DNA of 47,054 nt from Novosphingobium beihaiense (GTDB lineage Bacteria; Pseudomonadota; Alphaproteobacteria; Sphingomonadales; Sphingomonadaceae), in the NCBI RefSeq assembly GCF_022832375.1, contig NZ_JALHLG010000026.1, forward strand, positions 1-47,054, in the 5' to 3' direction. A program made the translations under genes and the position numbers. The notes under the pieces were generated by a model. The model was given only the letters and a program-made list of their open reading frames with translations, was not told the origin of the DNA and made no database searches. Shown here piece by piece: positions 40,749-47,054 of this stretch (position 1 is the stretch's first letter; every line of letters starts with the position of its first letter).

Positions 40749-42026
40749 TCAGTTGGCCAGGGTCGCTTGCGCGGCTACCGGCTCGGAAGGCCCTGTGGGT
40801 GCCGGAGCGGCGTGCGGATCGGCGATGATCTGGCCGCGCCGCGTGGCCACCTTGGACCCGGCGACGGCGGCCTGATAGTTGGAGATCACCACCCGGTCCT
40901 TTGCCGTCAGCCCGGCGCGGATCACGCGCAGACCGCCGATCATCGGGCCCAGCTCCACCGGCTTGGCCGCGACCATGCCGTCCTTGCCGACCGTCAGCAC
41001 GATCTTGCGCGCCTGATCGGACTGGATCGCATCGTCGGGCACCAGCATGGCCTTGACGGTGCCGCTGTCAGCCAGGCGCATGTTGCCGAACATGCCCGGC
41101 GTCAGGAAGCCGTCGGGATTGGCGAGCACGGCGCGCACGCGGATCGTGCCGGAGCGGGGGTCGAGGCCGTTGTCGGTGAAGTCCAGCTTGCCCTTCCAGC
41201 GATAGTCCGCCTCGTCCTGGAGGCGCACCTGCACGGCGGCGGGAGTCTTGCTTTCCGCCCGGTCGCGCTGGGTCTTGAGGAACAGGGCTTCGGAGGCATC
41301 GAAAGTAAAGTAGATCGGATTCACCGCGTTGATCGTCGTCAGCAGCGTCGCATTGGCGTTGTTGTCGCCCGAAACGAGGTTGCCCGCATCGACGCGGCGG
41401 TCCGAGATCTTGCCCGAGATCGGCGCGCGCACGGTGGTGAACTCCATGTCGAGCGCACGTTCGCGGCGGCGGGCCTGCGCGGCGGCCAGCGCGGCAGTGG
41501 CCGAGCGGACGCGGGTGCGCAGCTGATCGATCTCGCTCGCGGCCACGGCCTCGTCACCGGTCAGACCGGCCACGCGGTCATAGTCGGACTTCGCCAGCGC
41601 CAGCGCGCTTTGCGCCGAGGCGACGTCGGCCTGGGCTCCGGCCAGCGCTGCGCGGTAGGGGCGCGGGTCGACCTGGAACAGCGGCTGGCCCTTGCGGACG
41701 GTATCGCCATCGCGGAAGTAGATCCGGGTGATCGCGCCCGAGACCCGGGGGCGTACCTCCACGGTCTTGCTGGGGGCGAAACGGCCGATGTAGTCGTCCC
41801 ACTCGGTCACGTCGCGCACCAGCGGATGGGCGGCCTGAACGGACGGCAGCGGCGGCATCGCGGCCGCCGTGTTGTCCTGATCGAGCAGGGCCCAGCCGGC
41901 CCCTGCCACCAGGACAAGGGCAATGGCGCCGACAGCCGTCGTGCGCATGCCGAAGGGCCAGCGGCGTTTGGCGGTGGCCTCAGGCGCGTCCTGCGCCTGC
42001 GTTTCGATTTTTGCAGGGAAATTCAC
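40749..42026 (-). CDS. RND efflux periplasmic adaptor (MexA/AcrA type)
   Basis: 425 residues; GTG start at 42026 overlapping the upstream gene's TGA (GTGA). A membrane anchor near residues 28-48 (TTAVGAIALVLVAGAGWALL) is followed by the first half of the lipoyl-like domain (VEVRPRVSGAITRIYFRDGD), an alpha-hairpin (AQADVASAQSALALAKSDYD; LRTRVRSATAALAAAQARRR), the second lipoyl half (TVRAPISGKISDRRVDAGNL) and beta-barrel and membrane-proximal domains (SGTIRVRAVLANPDGFLTPG; VPDDAIQ). The adaptor links pump and outer-membrane duct. The N-terminal anchor is a transmembrane helix, not a lipobox. Confidence 0.94.
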   Translation of the reverse strand: MNFPAKIETQAQDAPEATAKRRWPFGMRTTAVGAIALVLVAGAGWALLDQDNTAAAMPPLPSVQAAHPLVRDVTEWDDYIGRFAPSKTVEVRPRVSGAITRIYFRDGDTVRKGQPLFQVDPRPYRAALAGAQADVASAQSALALAKSDYDRVAGLTGDEAVAASEIDQLRTRVRSATAALAAAQARRRERALDMEFTTVRAPISGKISDRRVDAGNLVSGDNNANATLLTTINAVNPIYFTFDASEALFLKTQRDRAESKTPAAVQVRLQDEADYRWKGKLDFTDNGLDPRSGTIRVRAVLANPDGFLTPGMFGNMRLADSGTVKAMLVPDDAIQSDQARKIVLTVGKDGMVAAKPVELGPMIGGLRVIRAGLTAKDRVVISNYQAAVAGSKVATRRGQIIADPHAAPAPTGPSEPVAAQATLAN

Positions 42027-42430
42027 GGGGTAAGCCTTTGAAATGGGGGGCGGGCGCGCCCGATGGTATCGATAACGGCGCCGATTTCATCTTCGTTGAA
42101 ACCGGATGTCTGGGCTTCCTTGAGGGCGGAAGCGGGGAGCTGGTAACCGTGATGCCAGGCATGGACGGCCAGCCTGCGCAGAGCCTCCAGCCGTTCGTTG
42201 GCGAGCATCGAGGATGCCGGTTCCGGCCCGAAGATCAGCCGGGCGAGCCAGCCGCGCTTGCGTGGGGGCACAAGCGTTTCAAGGCCGTCTTCCCGGGCGA
42301 GTTCGATGACGCGGTGTTCCAGCACTGTGAGCATGCTGACAGCGCCGGTGGTCTGGATCTCTGCCGATAGAGCGGCGGTTGAATTAGGCAGCGCACAGGG
42401 CGCCGCATCGTGGAAATCGATGAAGGCCAT
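42023..42430 (-). CDS. hypothetical protein at the head of the RND operon
   Basis: 135 residues from the ATG at 42430, preceded by GGGAG; longer frames run into the GC-rich leader. I do not recognise a domain. The protein is largely helical, with LTVLEHRVIELAREDGLETL, a basic RKRGWLARLIFGPEP segment, RLEALRRLAVHAWHHGYQL and an acidic FNEDEIGAVIDTIGR. No signal peptide or membrane helix is seen, so it is probably cytoplasmic. Its stop overlaps the adaptor start by 4 bp, so it is translated with the pump. A regulatory or accessory role is only a guess from position. Confidence 0.75.
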   Translation of the reverse strand: MAFIDFHDAAPCALPNSTAALSAEIQTTGAVSMLTVLEHRVIELAREDGLETLVPPRKRGWLARLIFGPEPASSMLANERLEALRRLAVHAWHHGYQLPASALKEAQTSGFNEDEIGAVIDTIGRARPPFQRLTP

Positions 42431-42454
42431 ATTTTGAGCTCCCGGAGGGTGCCC

Positions 42455-42655
42455 GGCGCGCACCCCGGGGCGGGGTGGGGTGGGGGTGCGGGGTGCGCGC
42501 CAAGCTTTTTCCAGTGCAAGGAGCACTGGAAAACAAGTCTCTATCGCCGCCCGGGTACGCCGAAGCCGATGCCCGAGTGCGGCTGATTGCAGTCATATTG
42601 TCAGACGCCTCCCGCATGGACGGAAGGCGTCAATTGTTAGCCGGTTGGAGCCGGC
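42455..42655 (-). promoter_or_regulatory. long structured leader of the RND operon with G-quadruplex motif
   Basis: Between the likely promoter (about 42730) and the start codon at 42430 lie about 290 bases without a gene. Four perfect or near-perfect stems are visible: 42455-42466 with 42490-42501 (12 bp); 42507-42517 with 42523-42533 (11 bp); 42604-42610 with 42625-42631 (7 bp plus inner pairs); and GCCGG/CCGGC at 42640-42655. The loop of the first stem holds, on the + (template) strand, G-tracts at 42467-42470, 42472-42475, 42477-42480 and 42482-42486 separated by single bases, with a fifth at 42490-42493, a strong G-quadruplex pattern. The transcript itself is C-rich here. Confidence 0.6.
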
Positions 42656-42713
42656 GGATAGAATTCAGTCACCAGTCTTGCCGTTGTCCGGCGAGTCGAG
42701 TGGCTCAACTCCA

Positions 42714-42758
42714 TACTGTACAGTACGGTATATATATTGCGATGCGGTATCGCGTCAA
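42714..42758 (-). promoter_or_regulatory. promoter and palindromic operator of the RND operon
   Basis: On the minus strand, TTGACG (42758-42753) and TATATA (42736-42731) are separated by 16 bases, a good sigma-70 match. TACTGTACAGTA (42714-42725), a perfect 12-bp palindrome, lies just downstream of the -10, where a TetR-type repressor could block transcription. Further upstream, AGGTGAAC is repeated at 42809-42816 and 42820-42827 (11-bp period). Confidence 0.55.
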
Positions 42759-42862
42759 GCGCCTTTTTGTACCATGCGGTAATTTAGGCCGCCGGGAGTG
42801 TTTTCAAGAGGTGAACCGCAGGTGAACGCAGATTTTTCAAAATGCGTTCGTGCTGTGCGGGA

Positions 42863-43477
42863 TCAGCGGCCGGGCCAGAGCGCCAGAAAGGTATCGACCA
42901 CGTTCTGCAGGTCTTCGCGGCTGGCGCCTGCCTGAGTCTTGACGGCCAGGCCTTGCAGGACTGTCGTCAGGCACTGGGCCAGCGCTTTCGGATCCACGCT
43001 TTCGGGCAGGTCGCCATCGGCTTTGGCACGTTCCAGCCGCTCGACGATCGCCATTTCGGACGAAACACGGCGGGCAATGACATGCTCGCGAAGGGAGGGG
43101 GCTTCGGATGTGCAGGCCACCATGCTGATAACGCCAAGGCATCCTTGCGGATCGGTGGAGCCGCAATGCGTATCAAGCGCCCCGTTCAGCAGGCGCTTGG
43201 CCACGCCCTTTGCCGTGGGCGCTTCGAGTGCAGCCTTGACGTAGGAAAGCTTTTCCTGCTCGTAGAGGTCGAGGGCTTTCTTGAAGAGGGCTTCCTTGTT
43301 GCCGAAGCAGGCATAGAGGCTGGGCTTGGTAATGCCCATCGCTTCAGTCAGCTCCGCCATGGAGGCGCCTTCGTAGCCGTGCTGCCAGAACACGCGCAGT
43401 GCGCTTGCCAGGGCCTTATCCGGATCGAACTCCCGGGGACGGCCACGAGCCTTGGTTGCAGTATCCGAACATTTCAT
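42863..43477 (-). CDS. TetR/AcrR family regulator, probably of the RND operon
   Basis: 204 residues from the ATG at 43477. The HTH is clear: RGRPREFDPDKALASALRVF, GASMAELTEAMGITKPSLYA, CFGNKEALFKKALDLYE. The C-terminal domain matches TetR_C_11-type (GCLGVISMVACTSEAPSLRE; LPESVDPKALAQCLTTVLQGLAV), which carries several cysteines (Cys57, Cys105, Cys113, Cys122) and could react to oxidants or electrophiles. It lies upstream of the RND operon on the same strand, with 432 bp between them, and has a palindrome over its own start codon, so autoregulation is likely. Control of the pump is inferred from position. Confidence 0.88.
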   Translation of the reverse strand: MKCSDTATKARGRPREFDPDKALASALRVFWQHGYEGASMAELTEAMGITKPSLYACFGNKEALFKKALDLYEQEKLSYVKAALEAPTAKGVAKRLLNGALDTHCGSTDPQGCLGVISMVACTSEAPSLREHVIARRVSSEMAIVERLERAKADGDLPESVDPKALAQCLTTVLQGLAVKTQAGASREDLQNVVDTFLALWPGR

Positions 43478-43489
43478 ACCAGCTGGTAT
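43476..43489. promoter_or_regulatory. palindromic operator over the TetR start codon
   Basis: ATACCAGCTGGTAT is a perfect 14-bp palindrome whose first two bases belong to the start codon of the TetR gene (43477 leftwards). The site lies in the region shared with the divergent LigD-type gene at 43577. Confidence 0.6.
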
Positions 43490-43576
43490 ATAGGTAGGGG
43501 AGCGTGTTTCGTCCAGTACTATGCGGGGCAGCACGAGCCGGACAGGGAATTGACCCGTGCAGGGACAGGACGGACG

Positions 43577-44524
43577 ATGCCGCGGTGGTCCGGGACTCGA
43601 AAGGGAGAGCAGCCCTTGAACAAGCGGAAAGAGGAAACGCAGACAGTTCAAACAGGGGAAAACGGCCGGGTCTCGATCACGCATGCCGATCGTGTGGTGT
43701 TTCCCGGAACTGGCCAGACCAAGGGCGATCTCGCGAACTATTACATGCGAATCGCGCCGCTGATGCTGGAGCATTTGGCCCGCCGCCCGGTCAGCCTGGT
43801 GCGCTGTCCTCAGGGGCGGGCAGGAAAGTGCTTCTTCCAGAAACACGATACCGGCGGCCTTGGCGCGCATGTGCATCAAGTCTCCATTCGCGAAAAGGCA
43901 GGGGAACTCAAACCCTATCTCTATCTCGACAGCGGGGCAGGGCTGCTCGATTGCGTGCAGATGGGCACGATCGAGTTTCATGCGTGGGCCTGCCACGAAG
44001 ACACTATCGAACAGCCGGACCGGATGATCTTCGATCTCGATCCGGACGAGGGGCTGGACTTTGAGGAGGTCAGGCACGCTGCGGCGGATGTGCGTGCACG
44101 GCTGGCAGAGAAGGGGCTTGCCAGCTTTCCCATGCTGACCGGGGGAAAGGGTATCCACGTTATCGTTCCCTTGCAGCGCGGGCATGGCTGGGATGAGCAC
44201 GGCGCTTTTGCAAGGGATCTCGCCGAAAGCCTGAGCCAGGCCGAGCCGGAGCGGTTCGTGGCGGTGATGGCCAAAGCCAAGCGCAAGGGGAAGATCTTCA
44301 TCGACTGGCTGCGAAACCAGCGCGGGGCCACGGCCGTCGTGCCCTATTCCGCCCGGGCCCGTCCCGGCGCGCCCGTTGCGGTGCCGGTCACATGGGAGGA
44401 ACTGCCCGGGCTCTCTGCAGCCAGCGCCTTCTCGATCGGGGATGCAGATGCCCTGATCGAGCGGGCGGCGGACGGCGGTTTGCAGGGATGGGGAATCGCG
44501 GAGCAGCCGCTCCCCGGAGTGTGA
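43577..44524 (+). CDS. stand-alone LigD-type DNA polymerase/primase domain protein
   Basis: 315 residues from the ATG at 43577, with AGGA 6 nt upstream; a TTG further in is an alternative. This is the archaeo-eukaryotic primase-like polymerase domain of LigD: ITHADRVVFPGTGQTKGDLA, LVRCPQGRAGKCFFQKHD, VQMGTIEFHAWAC, the metal-binding IFDLDPDEGLDFEEV, GGKGIHVIVPL, KGKIFIDWLRNQRGATAVVPYSARARPGAP. In multi-domain LigD this part fills and extends ends during non-homologous end joining. Here neither a ligase nor a nuclease domain nor a Ku gene is attached or adjacent. The first 30 residues are basic and poorly conserved. Confidence 0.92.
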   Translation: MPRWSGTRKGEQPLNKRKEETQTVQTGENGRVSITHADRVVFPGTGQTKGDLANYYMRIAPLMLEHLARRPVSLVRCPQGRAGKCFFQKHDTGGLGAHVHQVSIREKAGELKPYLYLDSGAGLLDCVQMGTIEFHAWACHEDTIEQPDRMIFDLDPDEGLDFEEVRHAAADVRARLAEKGLASFPMLTGGKGIHVIVPLQRGHGWDEHGAFARDLAESLSQAEPERFVAVMAKAKRKGKIFIDWLRNQRGATAVVPYSARARPGAPVAVPVTWEELPGLSAASAFSIGDADALIERAADGGLQGWGIAEQPLPGV

Positions 44525-44545
44525 CCGGGGGAAGCCGCCGCCCGG

Positions 44546-46813
44546 TCAGGCTTTCGTCAGCACTTCCGAGGCGGCGATGGCGGTGAGGTTGAGGATCGTG
44601 CGTGAAGTCGCGCTTGGCGTCAGCACGTGGATCGGCTGCGACAGGCCCATCAGCATGGGGCCCACCGTGGCCGTGCTCGACGAGGCGCTCAGGGCGGTCA
44701 GCGTAATGTTCGCGGCATCGAGGTTGGGCATGACCAGAAGGTTGGCCGATCCTTCGAACCGTCCATCGGAAACCAGCCGCTCGCGCAGCGGCTGCGACAG
44801 CGCGGCATCGGCATGCATTTCGCCATCGACGGCAAGATCGGGAGCCGCTTCGCGCAGGATCGCGAGGGCCGCACGCATCTTGCGCGCGCTGGGGCTGTGC
44901 GATGCACCGAAGTTCGAATGCGACAGCAGCGCCACACGCGGATCGAGGCCGAAGTGGCGCAGTTCCTCGCTGGCCAGCAAGGTCATTTCGGCGACTTGCT
45001 CCGGTGTCGGTTCCGTGACCATGTGGCTATCGGTGATGAACAGCGCGCCAGCATCCAGGATCAGCCCCGAAAGCGCATAGACCCGCTGTGCACCCGGTTC
45101 GCGTTCGATGATCCGCAGCACATGCTTGACCTGGCCCCAGTACTCCGAATTGCCGCCCACCAGAGCGGCATCGACGCGGCCGGTGCGCAGCAGCATGGCA
45201 GCCGTAACGGTGGGGCGGCGGTGGACATGGCGGATCGCTTCGGGGGCAGGCACACCCTTGCGCCCTGCGGCGGTGCGATAGGCCTCGACGAGTTCGCTCA
45301 TCAGCGCTTCGTCGGTTTCCGGATCGATCACTTCGACATCCCGGTCCAGCTCGAAGCGCAAGCCTAGCGCGGGCAAGCGCTCTTCGAGGATGCGGCGGCG
45401 GGCGACGATCACCGGGCTGACGATCCCGTCGTCGAGCGCATCCTGGATCGCCCGCAGCACGCGCTCGTCCTCGCCTTCGCCATAGGCGATGCGGGTGCGG
45501 GTGCCGCGCGCGCCTTCGAAGACGGGGAGCATGACCTGGGCCGAGCGGGTGTTCTTCTGGGCCAGCGCGCGCCGGTAGGTCTCGATATCGACCGGGCGGG
45601 TGGCGACGCCGGTCTCCATCGCCGCCTTGGCGACGGCGGGCGCGATCTCGGCGATCAGGCGCGGATCGAAAGGCGTGGGAATGATATATTCCGGGCCGAA
45701 CACCAGCTTGCGCCCGCCATAGGCCTGGGAGACGCTTTCATGCGCGGGCAGCCGCGCGAGCGAGGCGATCGCTTCTGCGGCGGCCATTTTCATTGGCTCG
45801 TTGATGGCCGTCGCCCCCACGTCCAGCGCACCGCGAAAGATATAGGGAAAGCACAGCACGTTATTGACCTGGTTCGGAAAGTCCGAACGGCCCGTGGCGA
45901 TGATGGCATCGGGGCGTGCTTCGCGTGCGACGTCCGGCAGAATCTCCGGCTCGGGATTGGCGAGAGCGAAGATCAGCGGATTTTCGGCCAGCAGCGGCAG
46001 CCATTCCGGTTTGAGCACCCCGGGCGCCGAGAGGCCGAGGAAGACATTGGCGCCGGGCAGCACGTCGGGGAGCGTGCGCGCATTGGTGTTGCGGGCATAG
46101 CGGGCCATGTTGGGCAGCATGCCTTCGCGCCCGGCGTGGATCACGCCGTCCTTGTCGGTCAGCGTGACGTTTTCGGCCGGAAGGCCCATCGCCACCAGCA
46201 GATCGACGCAGGCCAGCGCCGCCGCGCCCGCGCCGGAGGTGACGAGCTTGGCTTCCGCCAGCGTTTTGCCTTGCAGCACCAGCGCGTTGCGCACCGCCGC
46301 TGCCACCACGATCGCGGTGCCATGCTGATCGTCATGGAACACCGGGATGCTCATCCGCTCGCGTAGAGCCGCCTCGATCGCGAAGCATTCGGGCGCCTTG
46401 ATGTCTTCAAGGTTGATACCGCCGAACGTGGGTTCCAGCAGCGCCACGGCTTCGACGAACTTTTCGGGATCGGTGGTGTCCACTTCGATATCGAACACGT
46501 CGATATCGGCGAACTTCTTGAACAGCACGCCCTTGCCTTCCATCACCGGCTTCGATGCCAGTGCACCGATTGCGCCGAGGCCGAGGACGGCGGTGCCGTT
46601 GGAGATGACGGCCACCAGATTGCCGCGCGCGGTGTAGTCCATCGCCTTGCCGGGATCGGCCGCGATTTCCTCACAAGGGGCCGCGACGCCGGGCGAATAG
46701 GCCAGCGCCAGGTCGCGCTGGTTGATCATGCGCTTGGTCGGCTCGATGGTGACCTTACCGGGGGTGGGCAGGCGGTGGTAGTCCAGTGCGGCGCGGCGCA
46801 GCGTATCGTCCAT
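44546..46813 (-). CDS. maeB: NADP-dependent malic enzyme with phosphotransacetylase-like domain
   Basis: 755 residues, ATG start. The N-terminal half is malic enzyme ([90 protein letters not shown]); the C-terminal half, from about residue 430, is a phosphate acetyl/butyryl-transferase-like domain ([49 protein letters not shown] segment near 660). The enzyme oxidatively decarboxylates malate to pyruvate with NADP; the PTA-like part is usually regulatory, responding to acetyl-CoA. Length is typical for MaeB. It converges on the LigD-type gene with 21 bp between the stops. Confidence 0.96.
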   Translation of the reverse strand: MDDTLRRAALDYHRLPTPGKVTIEPTKRMINQRDLALAYSPGVAAPCEEIAADPGKAMDYTARGNLVAVISNGTAVLGLGAIGALASKPVMEGKGVLFKKFADIDVFDIEVDTTDPEKFVEAVALLEPTFGGINLEDIKAPECFAIEAALRERMSIPVFHDDQHGTAIVVAAAVRNALVLQGKTLAEAKLVTSGAGAAALACVDLLVAMGLPAENVTLTDKDGVIHAGREGMLPNMARYARNTNARTLPDVLPGANVFLGLSAPGVLKPEWLPLLAENPLIFALANPEPEILPDVAREARPDAIIATGRSDFPNQVNNVLCFPYIFRGALDVGATAINEPMKMAAAEAIASLARLPAHESVSQAYGGRKLVFGPEYIIPTPFDPRLIAEIAPAVAKAAMETGVATRPVDIETYRRALAQKNTRSAQVMLPVFEGARGTRTRIAYGEGEDERVLRAIQDALDDGIVSPVIVARRRILEERLPALGLRFELDRDVEVIDPETDEALMSELVEAYRTAAGRKGVPAPEAIRHVHRRPTVTAAMLLRTGRVDAALVGGNSEYWGQVKHVLRIIEREPGAQRVYALSGLILDAGALFITDSHMVTEPTPEQVAEMTLLASEELRHFGLDPRVALLSHSNFGASHSPSARKMRAALAILREAAPDLAVDGEMHADAALSQPLRERLVSDGRFEGSANLLVMPNLDAANITLTALSASSSTATVGPMLMGLSQPIHVLTPSATSRTILNLTAIAASEVLTKA

Positions 46814-46990
46814 TGGGGGGCTGATCTCCGGTTTCGAGCGATCGAAGGCTCAGCCCCTTATCAGCAGCCGTGGCGGATTGACAGGCGCTAACAATCGAAC
46901 ACGTTACCTTCGCCAGGCCCGCATATGCCATCGGGCGGTGAAGTCCAGCTTTTGTGCTTTGAGGACTGACAGGGAAGAGGCGCTGCAGCC

Positions 46991-47036
46991 TTGTGCGGAA
47001 CGCACAAAGAAGGGGGCGCCCTGTGGGCGCCCCCTT
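46991..47036. terminator. tandem hairpins at the right edge
   Basis: TTGTGCG-GAA-CGCACAA (46991-47007) is followed by a perfect 12-bp stem with a TGT loop (47010-47021 with 47025-47036), then CGTTTA on the + strand. It could end a minus strand gene lying beyond the window, or a small RNA on the + strand. The rest of 46814-46990 holds the maeB promoter region and no gene that I can see. Confidence 0.6.
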
Positions 47037-47054
47037 CGTTTATCCTTGGAAGTG

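Noticed and set aside
38099..40828. 909-residue open frame antisense to the RND permease
   Set aside because: Same reason: biased composition (Arg, Asp, His, Gly repeats) and complete overlap with a well-supported pump gene.
42384..42617. 77-codon minus strand frame in the RND leader, as a possible leader peptide
   Set aside because: No ribosome site, low-complexity product rich in Pro and Arg, and it overlaps the operon's first gene in another frame.
1..47054. CRISPR arrays, tRNA or rRNA genes, integrase or transposase genes
   Set aside because: None were seen on either strand by reading; no regularly spaced repeats, T-loop signatures or DDE/tyrosine recombinase motifs.

Overview
The window looks like a chromosomal segment of a high-GC alphaproteobacterium, most probably Sphingomonadales and Novosphingobium-like. 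This rests on recognised gene content and order, not on a database search: the run nfu-tsaB-rimI-mucR-fur-plsC, the run ispH-thrB-rnhA, a Tad/Cpa pilus cluster, a NodT-type outer membrane lipoprotein in an RND pump operon, a MaeB-type malic enzyme and a class II DAHP synthase. I see no rRNA, tRNA, CRISPR array, intact insertion sequence or phage gene.

Layout. 33-4721: three tightly spaced + strand genes, each with an N-terminal TPR-type helical region joined to a different modification enzyme (sulfotransferase, aspartyl/asparaginyl beta-hydroxylase type, 2OG-Fe(II) oxygenase), followed by a small secreted protein. 5282-7605: short-chain dehydrogenase, TetR regulator and MTA phosphorylase. 7608-10095: a three-gene minus strand unit (PNPOx-like, VOC, DUF1348) divergent from a LysR regulator with a palindromic box at its start. 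10365-17787: tadC, tadB, cpaE, cpaD, cpaC, cpaB, cpaA on the minus strand, lacking the motor ATPase gene cpaF/tadA and any Flp pilin. 17876-20212: alpha/beta hydrolase, D-arginine-dehydrogenase-like flavoprotein, DUF1508 protein. 20213-20521: no gene; a terminator-like hairpin, a REP-like palindrome and a 150-bp inverted-repeat element that abuts rnhA. 20522-22909: ispH-thrB-rnhA. 22978-27388: lipoprotein, plsC, fur, mucR, rimI, tsaB, nfu. 27479-33190: M16 peptidase, class II DAHP synthase with a structured leader, orphan flagellin. 33373-36052: alpha-amino acid ester hydrolase-like enzyme and an SDR. 36045-43477: tripartite RND efflux operon (outer membrane factor, pump, adaptor, small hypothetical protein) with a long structured leader that carries a strong G-quadruplex motif, and a TetR gene upstream. 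43577-46813: stand-alone LigD-type polymerase and MaeB. 46814-47054: no gene; tandem hairpins at the right edge.

Most of the window is core metabolism and envelope biology. The parts most worth a second look are the TPR-enzyme trio at the left end, the ATPase-less Tad cluster, the 150-bp hairpin element next to rnhA, the G4-bearing leader of the efflux operon, and the secreted ester hydrolase whose catalytic residues match the beta-lactam-acylating AEH family.
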